Source: Acetobacterium bakii | Lineage (GTDB): Bacteria > Bacillota > Clostridia > Eubacteriales > Eubacteriaceae | Length of the DNA stretch: 64,000 bases | Reading direction: 5' to 3' | Assembly (NCBI RefSeq): GCF_001263355.1 | Contig: NZ_LGYO01000022.1 | Coordinates: 222,701 to 286,700, forward strand | Shown: positions 25,785-34,481 of the stretch, in pieces | Numbering within the stretch: the first letter of the stretch is position 1 | How the letters are laid out: every line of letters starts with the position of its first letter | Notes under the pieces: model-generated | What the model saw: the letters and a program-made list of their open reading frames with translations, nothing else | What the model was told of the DNA's origin: nothing | Database searches by the model: none | Translations under genes and position numbers: made by a program

Positions 25785-27329
25785 TTATTTTTTGAGATGA
25801 CGCAAGCCCAGGGCTCGATATTCGAAGGGGTTGGTAATTTCTCGGGAATAAGGTACCGGGGTAATGTCAAGGCCAACATGGACATCAATGGCATTGTAGT
25901 CTGAAATCATGGCATTAAAATCTTCGGTAATCCCCTGATTAATCATAAGCTGATTTTTCATGGATGTATTTTCCATAATGATACTAAAAATATTTCCTTC
26001 CAACACATAAATAAGATGGGTGCTAAAACAATGCTTCTTTATAATGTTCAGGGTTTTATAAAGAATTTCATCCCAGAGTCGAGGACCCGTTATGGATCTC
26101 AGGGTTTCCAAGTGAGAAATGGAGATCATTTCCAGAACAAGAATGGTTTCGCCGACAACCGCACGGTCCATGGCGGATTTCAAATCCTTGTAATAGGCTT
26201 TTTCAATGGTTAAACCCGGCCCTTCATCTAAAATATCATAAGAAGCAATTTGCCCCTCTAAAGCTCTTTTAGCGGTAAATAGCTCACGGATTCGTTTAAT
26301 GAGGAGAGCACTGCTCCATAAAATAAGCGGGATGACAATAATCCAGCCCAGCTGATACATTTCCAAAGGGACCTCTAGATAAAAAATGGAAATAAGCGTT
26401 AAGACAATATAACTGCAAAAAAGCAGTATCATAAAAAAAATGCTGGCACTGAAAGGCATGGCAATTGTAAAAATCAAGCAAGTAAACAGGATAAACAGTA
26501 TACTATAATCCACAAAGCTGAAGTCGTGGGAAAATAATATCAAAAAAGCTCCAAAGGCAACAAGTCCAGTAATGAACAGGATCAGTGGAAGTACCATGTC
26601 TATCAGATTCAATTTTTTGGGAGAAGCCTGTGTTTTTTTTTGTTCGTCTAAAATTTCTTTGGAATGGGATGGTTTGTTTGATTTTCGAGGTGAAGTTTGT
26701 TTTGGTTTAACGGGATTTACTTTTTCAGCCAGAGGTTCCGGAAAAATGGGCTCCGTGGCTATATCCTCAGTGAAAGTTGGGATTTCAGGCAATGGCTCTG
26801 GCACTATTTCAGAAGGACTGTCCTCTTGAATTAATTCAGGGTAAGGAATGATTGTATTTTCTATGGTTTTCAGTTCTTCAACAGGAACGTCTTCGATTTT
26901 ATTGGGAGCAACAGGGGAACGACCAAGAATTTTTGATAGGGTAGGAAGTTCTTCATCTTCAATATCTTCGGAAAATATGGGCTCAGCGCTGCTGTCAATG
27001 TTGTCTTTCTCGTCGATTAATGTATTTCCATTAAATGCCAGCTGATTTCCACCAGTGGCAAAGGGACGGGAATTAAGAACCGCCTGATCTAAAGCAGCAT
27101 CATCGGAGATGTCCACACCTGATAAAAAGTGATCCTCCGGTAGGCTATGATCCGAGGTGCTCATTTCAAAAATATTGGCATTTATTTCCTGGGAGGTATT
27201 CTCATTGTCTGCTAGGGTTGCAAGTTTTTCATCGATACGCGTTTCGTATTCTTGGATTGTCGCATCCAACCCTTGCTTTTTTTTAAGAATAATATCCAAT
27301 TTTGTAGGCTGGATTTTTTCATTATTCAT
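25785..27329 (-). CDS. Membrane protein with degenerate GGDEF-like domain
   Basis: A 514-residue protein. Residues 1-40 are coiled coil-like. A long acidic, Pro-rich disordered stretch (about 60-245) follows. Four to five membrane helices span about 248-345. The C-terminal 150 residues look like a GGDEF domain fold: IVVIPLILWSSALLIKR leads to a coiled linker, then TILVLEMISISHLETL, LWDEILYKTLNIIKKH, and LEGNIFSIIMEN where GGDEF should be. The signature is lost, so cyclic di-GMP synthesis is unlikely; binding or a structural role is possible. The ATG has only a weak ribosome site (GGATAAT). Function unknown. Confidence 0.7.
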   Translation of the reverse strand: MNNEKIQPTKLDIILKKKQGLDATIQEYETRIDEKLATLADNENTSQEINANIFEMSTSDHSLPEDHFLSGVDISDDAALDQAVLNSRPFATGGNQLAFNGNTLIDEKDNIDSSAEPIFSEDIEDEELPTLSKILGRSPVAPNKIEDVPVEELKTIENTIIPYPELIQEDSPSEIVPEPLPEIPTFTEDIATEPIFPEPLAEKVNPVKPKQTSPRKSNKPSHSKEILDEQKKTQASPKKLNLIDMVLPLILFITGLVAFGAFLILFSHDFSFVDYSILFILFTCLIFTIAMPFSASIFFMILLFCSYIVLTLISIFYLEVPLEMYQLGWIIVIPLILWSSALLIKRIRELFTAKRALEGQIASYDILDEGPGLTIEKAYYKDLKSAMDRAVVGETILVLEMISISHLETLRSITGPRLWDEILYKTLNIIKKHCFSTHLIYVLEGNIFSIIMENTSMKNQLMINQGITEDFNAMISDYNAIDVHVGLDITPVPYSREITNPFEYRALGLRHLKK

Positions 27330-27654
27330 ATTTATTATCCATCGCTTTCGCTTGTTATATTATTTTTTATTAAAATTTCATGATTGACTTTATCATCAAA
27401 ATCATGGATGATAAAGAAGATTTTAAAACAAAAGTGAAGTTACCTAAACATCAAAATTAGGCACAACCTCTCTAACTATGTATTATAGCAAAGAATGGTG
27501 GGACATTAAAGGGGAAAAGGAAAAAAGTTGGTTATTTCACATGCTTTTTTTTTTATTTATCAACAGGACTTGATTTCAATAAAATTGATAAGAACGTTTA
27601 CAATTGGCGGTCTGACGGCAATTGTAAAAAAATACCAAAAGTATTAACTTTTTT

Positions 27655-27876
27655 ATGTGAATATGTGGATAAAATCAAAAAAAAACAATCAACAGGTGGT
27701 GTAAATTATCAGGAATCAATAAATCCCGGTTTAAGTGGGTTTATGTGGATAAATTGAGGAATATACATCCTTTGTCCACAATTAGTGGACAAAAATCCAT
27801 ATAATGTGGATAGAATATGTGAATAACCCTGAAATATTGGGGTAAAAATTGAAATGGAGACTCAAAATGTGGATAA
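27655..27876. other. DnaA-box cluster (candidate oriC or DnaA-binding region)
   Basis: Perfect TGTGGATAA boxes lie at 27664, 27744 and 27868. Near matches are TGTGAATAA at 27818, TGTGGATAG at 27805, TTGTCCACA at 27772 and AGTGGACAA at 27784. The last two form a 9-bp palindrome (27771-27793). The region upstream (27340-27620) is very AT-rich. Together with the nearby dnaI and dnaD genes this suggests a replication-initiation or DnaA-titration site. The rest of the 27330-27853 spacer holds no gene. Confidence 0.75.
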
Positions 27877-28636
27877 CTTTTTAAAAATTGGCGAACGTAT
27901 TGAAGATTTGGGGTTGAAAAATCTGAAGATTATTCAAAATCCGGAATTTTTTTGTTTTGGCATGGATGCGGTGCTATTGTCCTGGTTTGTGTCAAAGCAT
28001 ACAAAGGGATGCATTGATATTATTGATTTGGGAACAGGGACTGGGATCATTCCACTTTTACTTTACGGGAAGACTAAAGCAAGATCGATTACGGGTTTGG
28101 AAATTCAGGAACCATTAGTGGAAATGGCGCGGCGTAGTATGGTAATAAATGGACTGACCAGCCAAATTAAAATTCTTCACGGAGACATTAAAAATCCGGG
28201 AGAAGAGGTTGTCCCCAATCATTACGATGTTGTCGTGAGCAATCCCCCTTATATGAGGGCAGATGCCGGGTTGAAAAATGCCCGGGATACCAAAACGATT
28301 TCACGTCATGAAATTCTATGCAGTATTGAAGATATCCTTATTTTCAGTAAGCGGATGCTCAAAGATCGCGGACGTCTTTTTCTTGTCCACCGACCTGAAC
28401 GGCTTGCGGATATTATTTCGCTTATGCGGGAATATAAGATCGAGGTGAAACATCTCCAATTTGTTTATCCATCCATTCATAAACAGTCTAATCTTGTCTT
28501 GATTGAAGGGCGAAAAGGGGGCCGGGCAGGCTTGAAAACAGAAGCCCCCCTCATTGTATACAATGAGGAAGGGCAATATTGTGATGATATTTATGATATT
28601 TATGGAATGAAAAAGCCTGAGCAGGGAGACTGTTAG
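27854..28636 (+). CDS. tRNA1(Val) (adenine37-N6)-methyltransferase-like protein
   Basis: A 260-residue class I SAM-dependent methyltransferase. It has SAM-binding IDLGTGTGIIPLL (about residues 57-69), LEIQEPLVEMA and the N6-adenine catalytic motif VVSNPPYM near residue 129. The match is to the TrmN6/YabB family, which methylates A37 of tRNA-Val. Length is typical. The first codons overlap a perfect DnaA box, so DnaA binding could repress it. The stop overlaps the convergent dnaI stop by four bases. An RNA or protein substrate other than tRNA cannot be ruled out. Confidence 0.85.
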   Translation: METQNVDNFLKIGERIEDLGLKNLKIIQNPEFFCFGMDAVLLSWFVSKHTKGCIDIIDLGTGTGIIPLLLYGKTKARSITGLEIQEPLVEMARRSMVINGLTSQIKILHGDIKNPGEEVVPNHYDVVVSNPPYMRADAGLKNARDTKTISRHEILCSIEDILIFSKRMLKDRGRLFLVHRPERLADIISLMREYKIEVKHLQFVYPSIHKQSNLVLIEGRKGGRAGLKTEAPLIVYNEEGQYCDDIYDIYGMKKPEQGDC

Positions 28637-29598
28637 CCGCGACCTTTTCGGGCTTTGAGCAGCCGGATATCCTCGCCTAGAAAAGGAATGGTTTTAAAAT
28701 TCCCGCGGATTCGCGAGGAAAGACGCTCATCGTAGGTTTGCTGGATCTTCAATACGGACAGATTTGTGGAAATAATCATTTTTTTCTCAGCATTCAATCG
28801 GGAATCAATAACCTCGTAAAGCTGTTTTTGACTGTACTCGGAGGAGAACTCCGCCCCAAGATCATCAATAATGAGGAGATCGCAAAGCAGCAGGGGTTCA
28901 AAAACCTGGGTTGATGTTTTGCCGCCTCGGAAAAGCTGATCCTGTATGCTTGAAACCAGGTGCGCCGCGGTGACATAGATAATCCCGTAGCCCTTTTGGG
29001 TGAGGGCATTAACGATGCAATTGGACATAAAAGTTTTACCAACCCCCGGAGAACCAGTAAAGAGGAGATGATCGGAAATAGCATCATAATTTTTACAGTA
29101 TTTTTGCATGGTTTCCTTGATTTTCAAGGCATTTTTTCGGGGACTGGGTTCGCCTTCGACAATGGCTGCATCTGAATAATACTGGGGATTAAAATTATTG
29201 AAATTTTCTTTCAGCGCCTTTGTTTTTAAGTCGTAGGTTGAAAAGCTGGTCTCCGCGAGACACTGGCCCAGACATTGGCAGATTTCATTATCAGCCATTC
29301 CCTGGTCTTTGCAAAGGGGGCAATAATAGTTGTGGGTCAGCAGATCTTCATAGCCGGCTGCCAGTTTCAACTTTGCTGCTGCCAATGTATCCATTTTTTT
29401 GCGAATATCATCCATTTTTTCGAGTTCTCGGGCAACGGTTGCACGGGTAAGAGCAATGCCCAAAAGATTCATGTCGTGATCAACGACTGAAAGTTCAGGT
29501 ATTTTTTTATACAAGACTTCTTTTTTTTGTCGCTGAACAGATTTATATGCCGTTTGTTTTTCTAATAACAAAGCATAGGCATCCTTATAGGTCTTCAT
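28633..29598 (-). CDS. dnaI: DnaI/DnaC-type helicase loader
   Basis: A 321-residue AAA+ ATPase. An N-terminal helical region with a zinc-type cluster (CPLCKDQGMADNEICQC) precedes the ATPase domain. The domain shows Walker A GSPGVGKT, Walker B LLIIDDLGAE, the sensor ISTNL and the arginine finger region ERLSSRIRG. In Bacillus DnaI loads the replicative helicase DnaC at the origin with DnaB and DnaD. It overlaps the dnaD-like gene by 14 bases and is co-translated with it. GGAGG lies before the ATG. Confidence 0.92.
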   Translation of the reverse strand: MKTYKDAYALLLEKQTAYKSVQRQKKEVLYKKIPELSVVDHDMNLLGIALTRATVARELEKMDDIRKKMDTLAAAKLKLAAGYEDLLTHNYYCPLCKDQGMADNEICQCLGQCLAETSFSTYDLKTKALKENFNNFNPQYYSDAAIVEGEPSPRKNALKIKETMQKYCKNYDAISDHLLFTGSPGVGKTFMSNCIVNALTQKGYGIIYVTAAHLVSSIQDQLFRGGKTSTQVFEPLLLCDLLIIDDLGAEFSSEYSQKQLYEVIDSRLNAEKKMIISTNLSVLKIQQTYDERLSSRIRGNFKTIPFLGEDIRLLKARKGRG

Positions 29599-30613
29599 CG
29601 TTTACCTCCAATTCGCCCCATAAATCTTCGGCAAATTCGACTTCCATATCCAAATATGCCTGCTTGCGGGAATCACTGATGGGTTCAGTTTTATCCTTGG
29701 GCTCCCATCGGGGTTTGGGTTTATCTTTTTGAATATCTTCAAGGGTTTTAAAGCCCTGTTCATGCCAGTTTTTCAAGATACCATCAATGTACTTCATATT
29801 CGGCTTGCTGGTTCGGGAAAGTGCCTGGGTAATGATTTCAATGGAAAAGCCATAGTCTTTAAACCAAGTGTCCATGAGCTGGCGTTCGGAAACCATCGGG
29901 TTTCGATGAATGCCCAGATACTTAAAAATCTGGTAGTAGGATTGGCTTTCGTCCGCAGATTTCCTGATATGGGCTTCAGCTTCGGTATGGTCCCGCACGC
30001 CGGCATCATAAAAGCCCTTTGCCACGGTTTCAAAGTAGCTGGTAACCTGGGCAGGGGTAAAGGTACGTTCTTTTTTATTGATCATATTCAAGGAATATTC
30101 GACAATCAAAATCACCGCTTCCGGGGTAAAATTGTAATCATCCATCCAGCGTTTAAAAAGCATGGTTTCTCTTTTGGAAATCGTCCGGCTTTCATACATA
30201 TCCTGGATGGTATCATACATCCGTCGGATCCGATCTTCCTTGGCATTTGTGGGGGTCTGACGTTTTGGTGCAATGGTTTCAGGATGGGTATCATTTTTAT
30301 AAAGGATGGAGCCGGTGATGTTATAGAACCGGACAAGGGCATCCCGCGTGCCGGTGCATTCAAGGGAAAGAATGCCTTCGGAAACCCAATATTCCCAGGC
30401 TTTTTTAACATCGGTTTCCAGGAGATTCAAGTCTTTGGCAATGTCGGCATTGTTGATTGGTGCAAGTCCCTGATTAAAGCAACGCTTTAAGCCATAAAGG
30501 TAGACTTTCACATAATCACCTCTGGCAACAGGCATATAATGGTTGATAAAAATATTTTCAAGGGGTGTTACCCCTAAATCATCATGGCCTAAAATTAATT
30601 CAAAACGATTCAT
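29585..30613 (-). CDS. DnaD domain replication protein
   Basis: A 342-residue protein with an N-terminal winged-helix region (VTPLENIFINHYMPVARGDY) like DnaD/DnaB of Bacillus. Two helical DDBH2-type domains follow, the second ending in YIDGILKNWHEQGFKTLEDI, the signature YxxxILxxW of DnaD proteins. These remodel origin DNA and recruit the helicase loader. Pairing with dnaI in one operon is the normal clostridial order. GAGGTGA precedes the ATG. It may combine the roles of Bacillus DnaB and DnaD. Confidence 0.9.
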   Translation of the reverse strand: MNRFELILGHDDLGVTPLENIFINHYMPVARGDYVKVYLYGLKRCFNQGLAPINNADIAKDLNLLETDVKKAWEYWVSEGILSLECTGTRDALVRFYNITGSILYKNDTHPETIAPKRQTPTNAKEDRIRRMYDTIQDMYESRTISKRETMLFKRWMDDYNFTPEAVILIVEYSLNMINKKERTFTPAQVTSYFETVAKGFYDAGVRDHTEAEAHIRKSADESQSYYQIFKYLGIHRNPMVSERQLMDTWFKDYGFSIEIITQALSRTSKPNMKYIDGILKNWHEQGFKTLEDIQKDKPKPRWEPKDKTEPISDSRKQAYLDMEVEFAEDLWGELEVNDEDL

Positions 30614-30680
30614 TTTTCACCTCGTGTCAAAATAAAATTACTTAAAAAATTATTTACTCTCTTAAGTATCGAGTAGTCAT

Positions 30681-30709
30681 ATTATAACACATGGGATAAT
30701 ATTTGTGAA
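30681..30709 (-). promoter_or_regulatory. Predicted promoter of dnaD-dnaI
   Basis: On this strand TTCACA (30709-30704), a 17-base spacer and TATAAT (30686-30681), some 70 bases before the dnaD-like ATG. Confidence 0.65.
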
Positions 30710-30777
30710 AAATTCATTACTTCCTTTAATAAAATGAAGATTAAAACATAAACTTGGACGTTCTGTTAAGAGATTCC

Positions 30778-30805
30778 TTGATAAAATCAGGAATTGTGAT
30801 ATAAT
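30778..30805 (+). promoter_or_regulatory. Predicted promoter of murA
   Basis: TTGATA (30778-30783), a 16-base spacer and TATAAT (30800-30805) with an extended TG, about 45 bases before murA. Confidence 0.65.
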
Positions 30806-30851
30806 TACCAATTGGATATTGCATATTTGTATGTACTGAAAGGAATATTAA

Positions 30852-32111
30852 ATGGAAGCTTTTATTATAGAAGGAGGCAACCCACTTCGCGGTGAGGTTA
30901 CTATCTCCGGGGCTAAAAATGCGGTGTTGGGAATTATTCCAGCAGCAGTGCTTTGTGCCTGTACCAGTAAAATTGAAAATGTTCCCGATATTAAAGATGT
31001 CAACAAGATGGTTGACATCCTTGAAAAACTTGGGGCTGAAATATATCGTGAAAAAGATACCTTGATTATCAATACTGAAAAACCAATTGCCTATGATGTA
31101 TCGGAATATGATGAGGAAACCGGTCAAATGCGAGCTTCCTATTATCTTCTAGGGGCATTGTTAGGGCGTTACCGGAAAGCCATTGTGCCATTGCCGGGAG
31201 GCTGCAATATTGGGGATCGTCCCATTGATCAGCATATCAAAGGCTTTCAGGCCCTGGGTGCTAAAGTTGTCATTGAACACGGCCATGTAAAAATGGAGGC
31301 ACCTAACCTTAAAGGCGCACATATCTTTTTTGATGTGGTAAGTGTTGGGGCAACCATAAATGTGATGCTGGCAGCCGTTCGGGCAGACGGTCTGACGGTC
31401 CTTGAAAATGCTGCAAAAGAGCCGCATATTGTGGATGTAGCCAACTTTTTGAACCTTATGGGTGCAAATATCAAGGGGGCTGGTACGGATGTGATTAAAA
31501 TCCGTGGCGTGGATGAAATGCATGGCTGTGAATACTCAGTCATTCCAGACCAGATCACCACCGGCACCTATATGATGGCAGCAGCGGTAACAAAAGGAAA
31601 TGTCTTAATTAAAAATGTTATTCCAAAGCATATGGAAGCTATTACTGCGAAACTCACCGAAATGGGTGTGGAAGTTCGGGAAGAGGATGACGGCATCCGA
31701 GTTATTGGGAAGCGTCCTTTAAAGGCTATTAATGTAAAAACCATGCCATACCCGGGTTTTCCAACAGATTTACAGCAGCCAATGGCGGTTCTCATGGCTA
31801 TTGCCCGGGGGACCAGTACCATTACTGAAAGTATATTTGAAAGTCGTTTTAAATATGTAGATGAGCTCAGAAGAATGGGGGCAACGGTTTCAATTAATAG
31901 TCGAACAGCCAGTATTACTGGAGTTAAAACCCTTTCGGCCACCAAGATTCGGACCACTGACCTACGGGCAGGAGCCGCCATGGTATTGGCGGGACTGATT
32001 GCGGATGGGGAAACAAAGATTACCGATATTGTTCATATCGATCGCGGCTATGAAAATCTCCAGGAAAATCTTCGGGGACTGGGTGCTGTCATTCGACGGA
32101 TTTCTGAATAA
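30852..32111 (+). CDS. murA: UDP-N-acetylglucosamine 1-carboxyvinyltransferase
   Basis: A 419-residue enzyme of the EPSP synthase fold that transfers enolpyruvate from PEP to UDP-GlcNAc, the first committed step of peptidoglycan synthesis. SGAKNAVLGIIPA (residues 19-31) and the catalytic loop PGGCNIGDRPIDQHIKG with Cys118 (the fosfomycin target) are intact. FPTDLQQPMAVLMAIARG and RAGAAMVLAGL are the later family motifs. Full length. The ATG follows AAAGGAATATT. The downstream walJ and htrA genes are the customary origin-proximal neighbours. Confidence 0.96.
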   Translation: MEAFIIEGGNPLRGEVTISGAKNAVLGIIPAAVLCACTSKIENVPDIKDVNKMVDILEKLGAEIYREKDTLIINTEKPIAYDVSEYDEETGQMRASYYLLGALLGRYRKAIVPLPGGCNIGDRPIDQHIKGFQALGAKVVIEHGHVKMEAPNLKGAHIFFDVVSVGATINVMLAAVRADGLTVLENAAKEPHIVDVANFLNLMGANIKGAGTDVIKIRGVDEMHGCEYSVIPDQITTGTYMMAAAVTKGNVLIKNVIPKHMEAITAKLTEMGVEVREEDDGIRVIGKRPLKAINVKTMPYPGFPTDLQQPMAVLMAIARGTSTITESIFESRFKYVDELRRMGATVSINSRTASITGVKTLSATKIRTTDLRAGAAMVLAGLIADGETKITDIVHIDRGYENLQENLRGLGAVIRRISE

Positions 32112-32299
32112 ACCAATTTAAGCTGTTCAAGGGAGAATTATTTAATGCTTTTGATTAGTATTCTCTTAATAAGGGTAAAGAGTTGTTAAGTCATTTTTAA
32201 GCAAGATTATTTACTATAAGGGTGACAATTTTAGACTCTGGTGCACGGGGAAAGCAGTTATGAATCAAGACATGATGTCATGGACAAAGGGAGTACAGA

Positions 32300-33088
32300 T
32301 TGAAATTTTGCAGTTTATACAGTGGAAGTTCCGGAAATAGTTTATTTATCTCGAATAATGAAACAAAATTGCTTGTTGATGCAGGTCTTAGCGGAATTAA
32401 AATTCAGAATGCTTTAAAAACTATCGGAGAGAACCCAAGTGAAATCTGTGGAATTTTAGTCACTCATGAGCATAGTGACCATATTCATGGACTCGGTGTT
32501 TTGTCACGTCGTTTTGATCTGCCCATTTATGCCAATCAAGAAACATGGGATGCTATGGCTGACGGTTTAGGGAAAATAGCTCCGCATAATATGAGAACCT
32601 TTGATTTTGAACAGGCCTTCAGTTTAATGGATTTTGAAATCAAAGCATTTAAGACATCCCACGATGCAGTTGCTTCAGCAGGATTTTCCATTAATAATGG
32701 AAAAAAGCGATTGGGTATTGCCACGGACTCGGGTTTGATTACCACTGAAATGATGGAAACATTACCCGGCTGTGATCTAGTGGTTCTCGAATCCAACCAT
32801 GATCCTTCAATGCTTGAAGCAGGCAGGTATCCTTTTTATCTTAAGCAGCGGATTAAAAGTGATTTTGGTCATTTATCAAATGAAATTGCAGCAAAAACGG
32901 CTTTAGAGTTGGTTAAGACAGGTACGAAGAAATTGGTTTTAGCACATTTAAGTGAAGAGAATAATTACCCGTTGCTTGCATATGAAACAACTGCCTGTAT
33001 CCTCACTGGGGCGGGCGTCGTTTTGGAAAAAGATGTGACCCTTTGTGTAGCAAAAAGAAGTGGCGTTAGCGAGATAATTGAACTTTAA
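32300..33088 (+). CDS. walJ: MBL-fold hydrolase WalJ/YycJ
   Basis: A 262-residue metallo-beta-lactamase fold protein. It has the metal-binding THEHSDHIHG (HxHxDH) near residue 55, TDSGLITTEM, VLESNHDP and a late His in LAHLSEENN. It begins with the family's SLYSGSSGNS. WalJ (YycJ) proteins are 5'-3' exonuclease-like and linked to DNA repair and cell-wall coordination. The start is TTG after AAAGGGAG. WalR and WalK themselves are not in the window, although WalR-like boxes occur at 22187 and 23203. Confidence 0.92.
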   Translation: MKFCSLYSGSSGNSLFISNNETKLLVDAGLSGIKIQNALKTIGENPSEICGILVTHEHSDHIHGLGVLSRRFDLPIYANQETWDAMADGLGKIAPHNMRTFDFEQAFSLMDFEIKAFKTSHDAVASAGFSINNGKKRLGIATDSGLITTEMMETLPGCDLVVLESNHDPSMLEAGRYPFYLKQRIKSDFGHLSNEIAAKTALELVKTGTKKLVLAHLSEENNYPLLAYETTACILTGAGVVLEKDVTLCVAKRSGVSEIIEL

Positions 33089-33115
33089 AAAGTCATCTGA
33101 AATTGAGGTGAATCA

Positions 33116-34219
33116 ATGAATGACAATTCTACAAAACCCAAAAATGTTTCAACTTTATTAATTGGCATAATAGGAGCTATTATTGGCGGTCTCATTGTGG
33201 GAGGTGTGTTCCTGGGAATCGATCTTTTTACTGGTAATATGTCGGTTATCCAGGGAGCAACACAGCAAGTTGTGGTTAATGAATCCAGTGCGGATACAGT
33301 TGTTGAAGCCATTGCCCAGGTCGTTCCCTCATCAGTGGTGGGGATTGAAACCACGCAAATCGTTTCCACAAATATGGGACAACAAGAAGCAGTTGGCATT
33401 GGATCAGGGTTTATTGTTACCAGTGATGGTTATATTGCCACTAATCAGCATGTGGTGGTCGGAGATCAAACACCGATCACAGTTTCATTGTCAGATGGCA
33501 GTATTTATGAAGCCAATGTGGTTTGGTCGGATGCCCAACTGGATCTGGCGATTATTAAAATTGATGGAAGAAATTTGCCGGTTCTTGAGCTTGGCAACTC
33601 TGACGAAATTAAGGTCGGAGAACTGGCGGTTGCAGTAGGAAATCCATTGGGTCTTGATTTTGAACGTTCGGTCACCGCCGGGATCATTTCGGCACTTAAT
33701 CGAAGCATTCCCTTAGAGAATGGCCTGGCAGAGGATTTGATTCAAACAGATGCCTCCATTAATCAGGGAAACAGCGGCGGTCCTTTGGTGAACAACACGG
33801 CCCAGGTGATTGGTATCAATACTTATAAGCTGAGCACCGGAGAGGGAATGGGTTTTGCCATTCCCATTAATATCCTGAAACCGATTCTTAATGAGGTTGT
33901 GGCGACAGGAAATTTTGAGTCAACGGTCATCGGTATTACGGGGTATGACAGAGCCATTGCAAAGTATTATCTTACCGATGAGGATGTCAACTTTACCAAA
34001 GGCATCTATATTGGATCTACACAACCAGGCAGTGGTGCAGCCAATGCGGGACTGATGGCCGGCGATATTATTCTTGAAATTGATGGTACTGAAACCAATA
34101 CCATGCTGAAAATGAAAGAAATCTTATATGCTAAAAATCCCGGTGATAAGGTAATGGTGACCTATGAACGAAACGGCGAACAGAAAACCGCAGAAGTCAC
34201 TGTGTCGGCAGGCGTATAA
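33116..34219 (+). CDS. htrA: HtrA/DegP family serine protease
   Basis: A 367-residue membrane-anchored protease. There is one N-terminal helix (LLIGIIGAIIGGLIVGGVFL), then a trypsin-like domain with His112 (TNQHVVV), Asp143 (DAQLDLAIIK) and Ser220 (GNSGGPL), and a C-terminal PDZ domain (IYIGSTQPGSGAANAGLMAG). It should degrade or refold misfolded proteins outside the membrane. It lies 27 bp after walJ, in one operon, as in many Firmicutes. GAGGTGAATCA precedes the ATG. Confidence 0.95.
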   Translation: MNDNSTKPKNVSTLLIGIIGAIIGGLIVGGVFLGIDLFTGNMSVIQGATQQVVVNESSADTVVEAIAQVVPSSVVGIETTQIVSTNMGQQEAVGIGSGFIVTSDGYIATNQHVVVGDQTPITVSLSDGSIYEANVVWSDAQLDLAIIKIDGRNLPVLELGNSDEIKVGELAVAVGNPLGLDFERSVTAGIISALNRSIPLENGLAEDLIQTDASINQGNSGGPLVNNTAQVIGINTYKLSTGEGMGFAIPINILKPILNEVVATGNFESTVIGITGYDRAIAKYYLTDEDVNFTKGIYIGSTQPGSGAANAGLMAGDIILEIDGTETNTMLKMKEILYAKNPGDKVMVTYERNGEQKTAEVTVSAGV

Positions 34220-34270
34220 TTTGTCAATTGTTTTCAGAACTAGATTAGTTTAATAAGTTTAAAAACAAGA

Positions 34271-34299
34271 TTGACAGGCCTTTTTTAAGGTGCTATAAT
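34271..34299 (+). promoter_or_regulatory. Sigma-A promoter of amtB1
   Basis: TTGACA (34271-34276), a 17-base spacer and TATAAT (34294-34299), a full consensus, about 180 bases before the gene. Confidence 0.88.
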
Positions 34300-34392
34300 A
34301 CAAAAATATTATAAGTGAAAAGTTCGACATAGTATCAATGAAGATAGTAGGTTGAATAACTGAACATAATTTAGAAAATGAAGTGCTTTATC

Positions 34393-34431
34393 AATGGCGA
34401 TAACAGGTTTAACTGTTGTCGCCATTTTTTT
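34393..34431 (+). terminator. Attenuator-like hairpin in the amtB1 leader
   Basis: AATGGCGATAACAG pairs with CTGTTGTCGCCATT, then a T run, inside the leader and before the gene. Placement between promoter and start codon means it must be read through for amtB1 expression, so it likely serves regulation. A decayed copy sits before amtB2. Confidence 0.8.
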
Positions 34432-34481
34432 GCACAAAAAATCTTGAATTTGATTAAAAATGAAGAGAAGAGGAATTTATT

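Noticed and set aside
32144-32188. A 14-codon frame with a good ribosome site before walJ (MLLISILLIRVKSC)
   Set aside because: Too short to support without conservation data; it could be a leader peptide but nothing else backs this.
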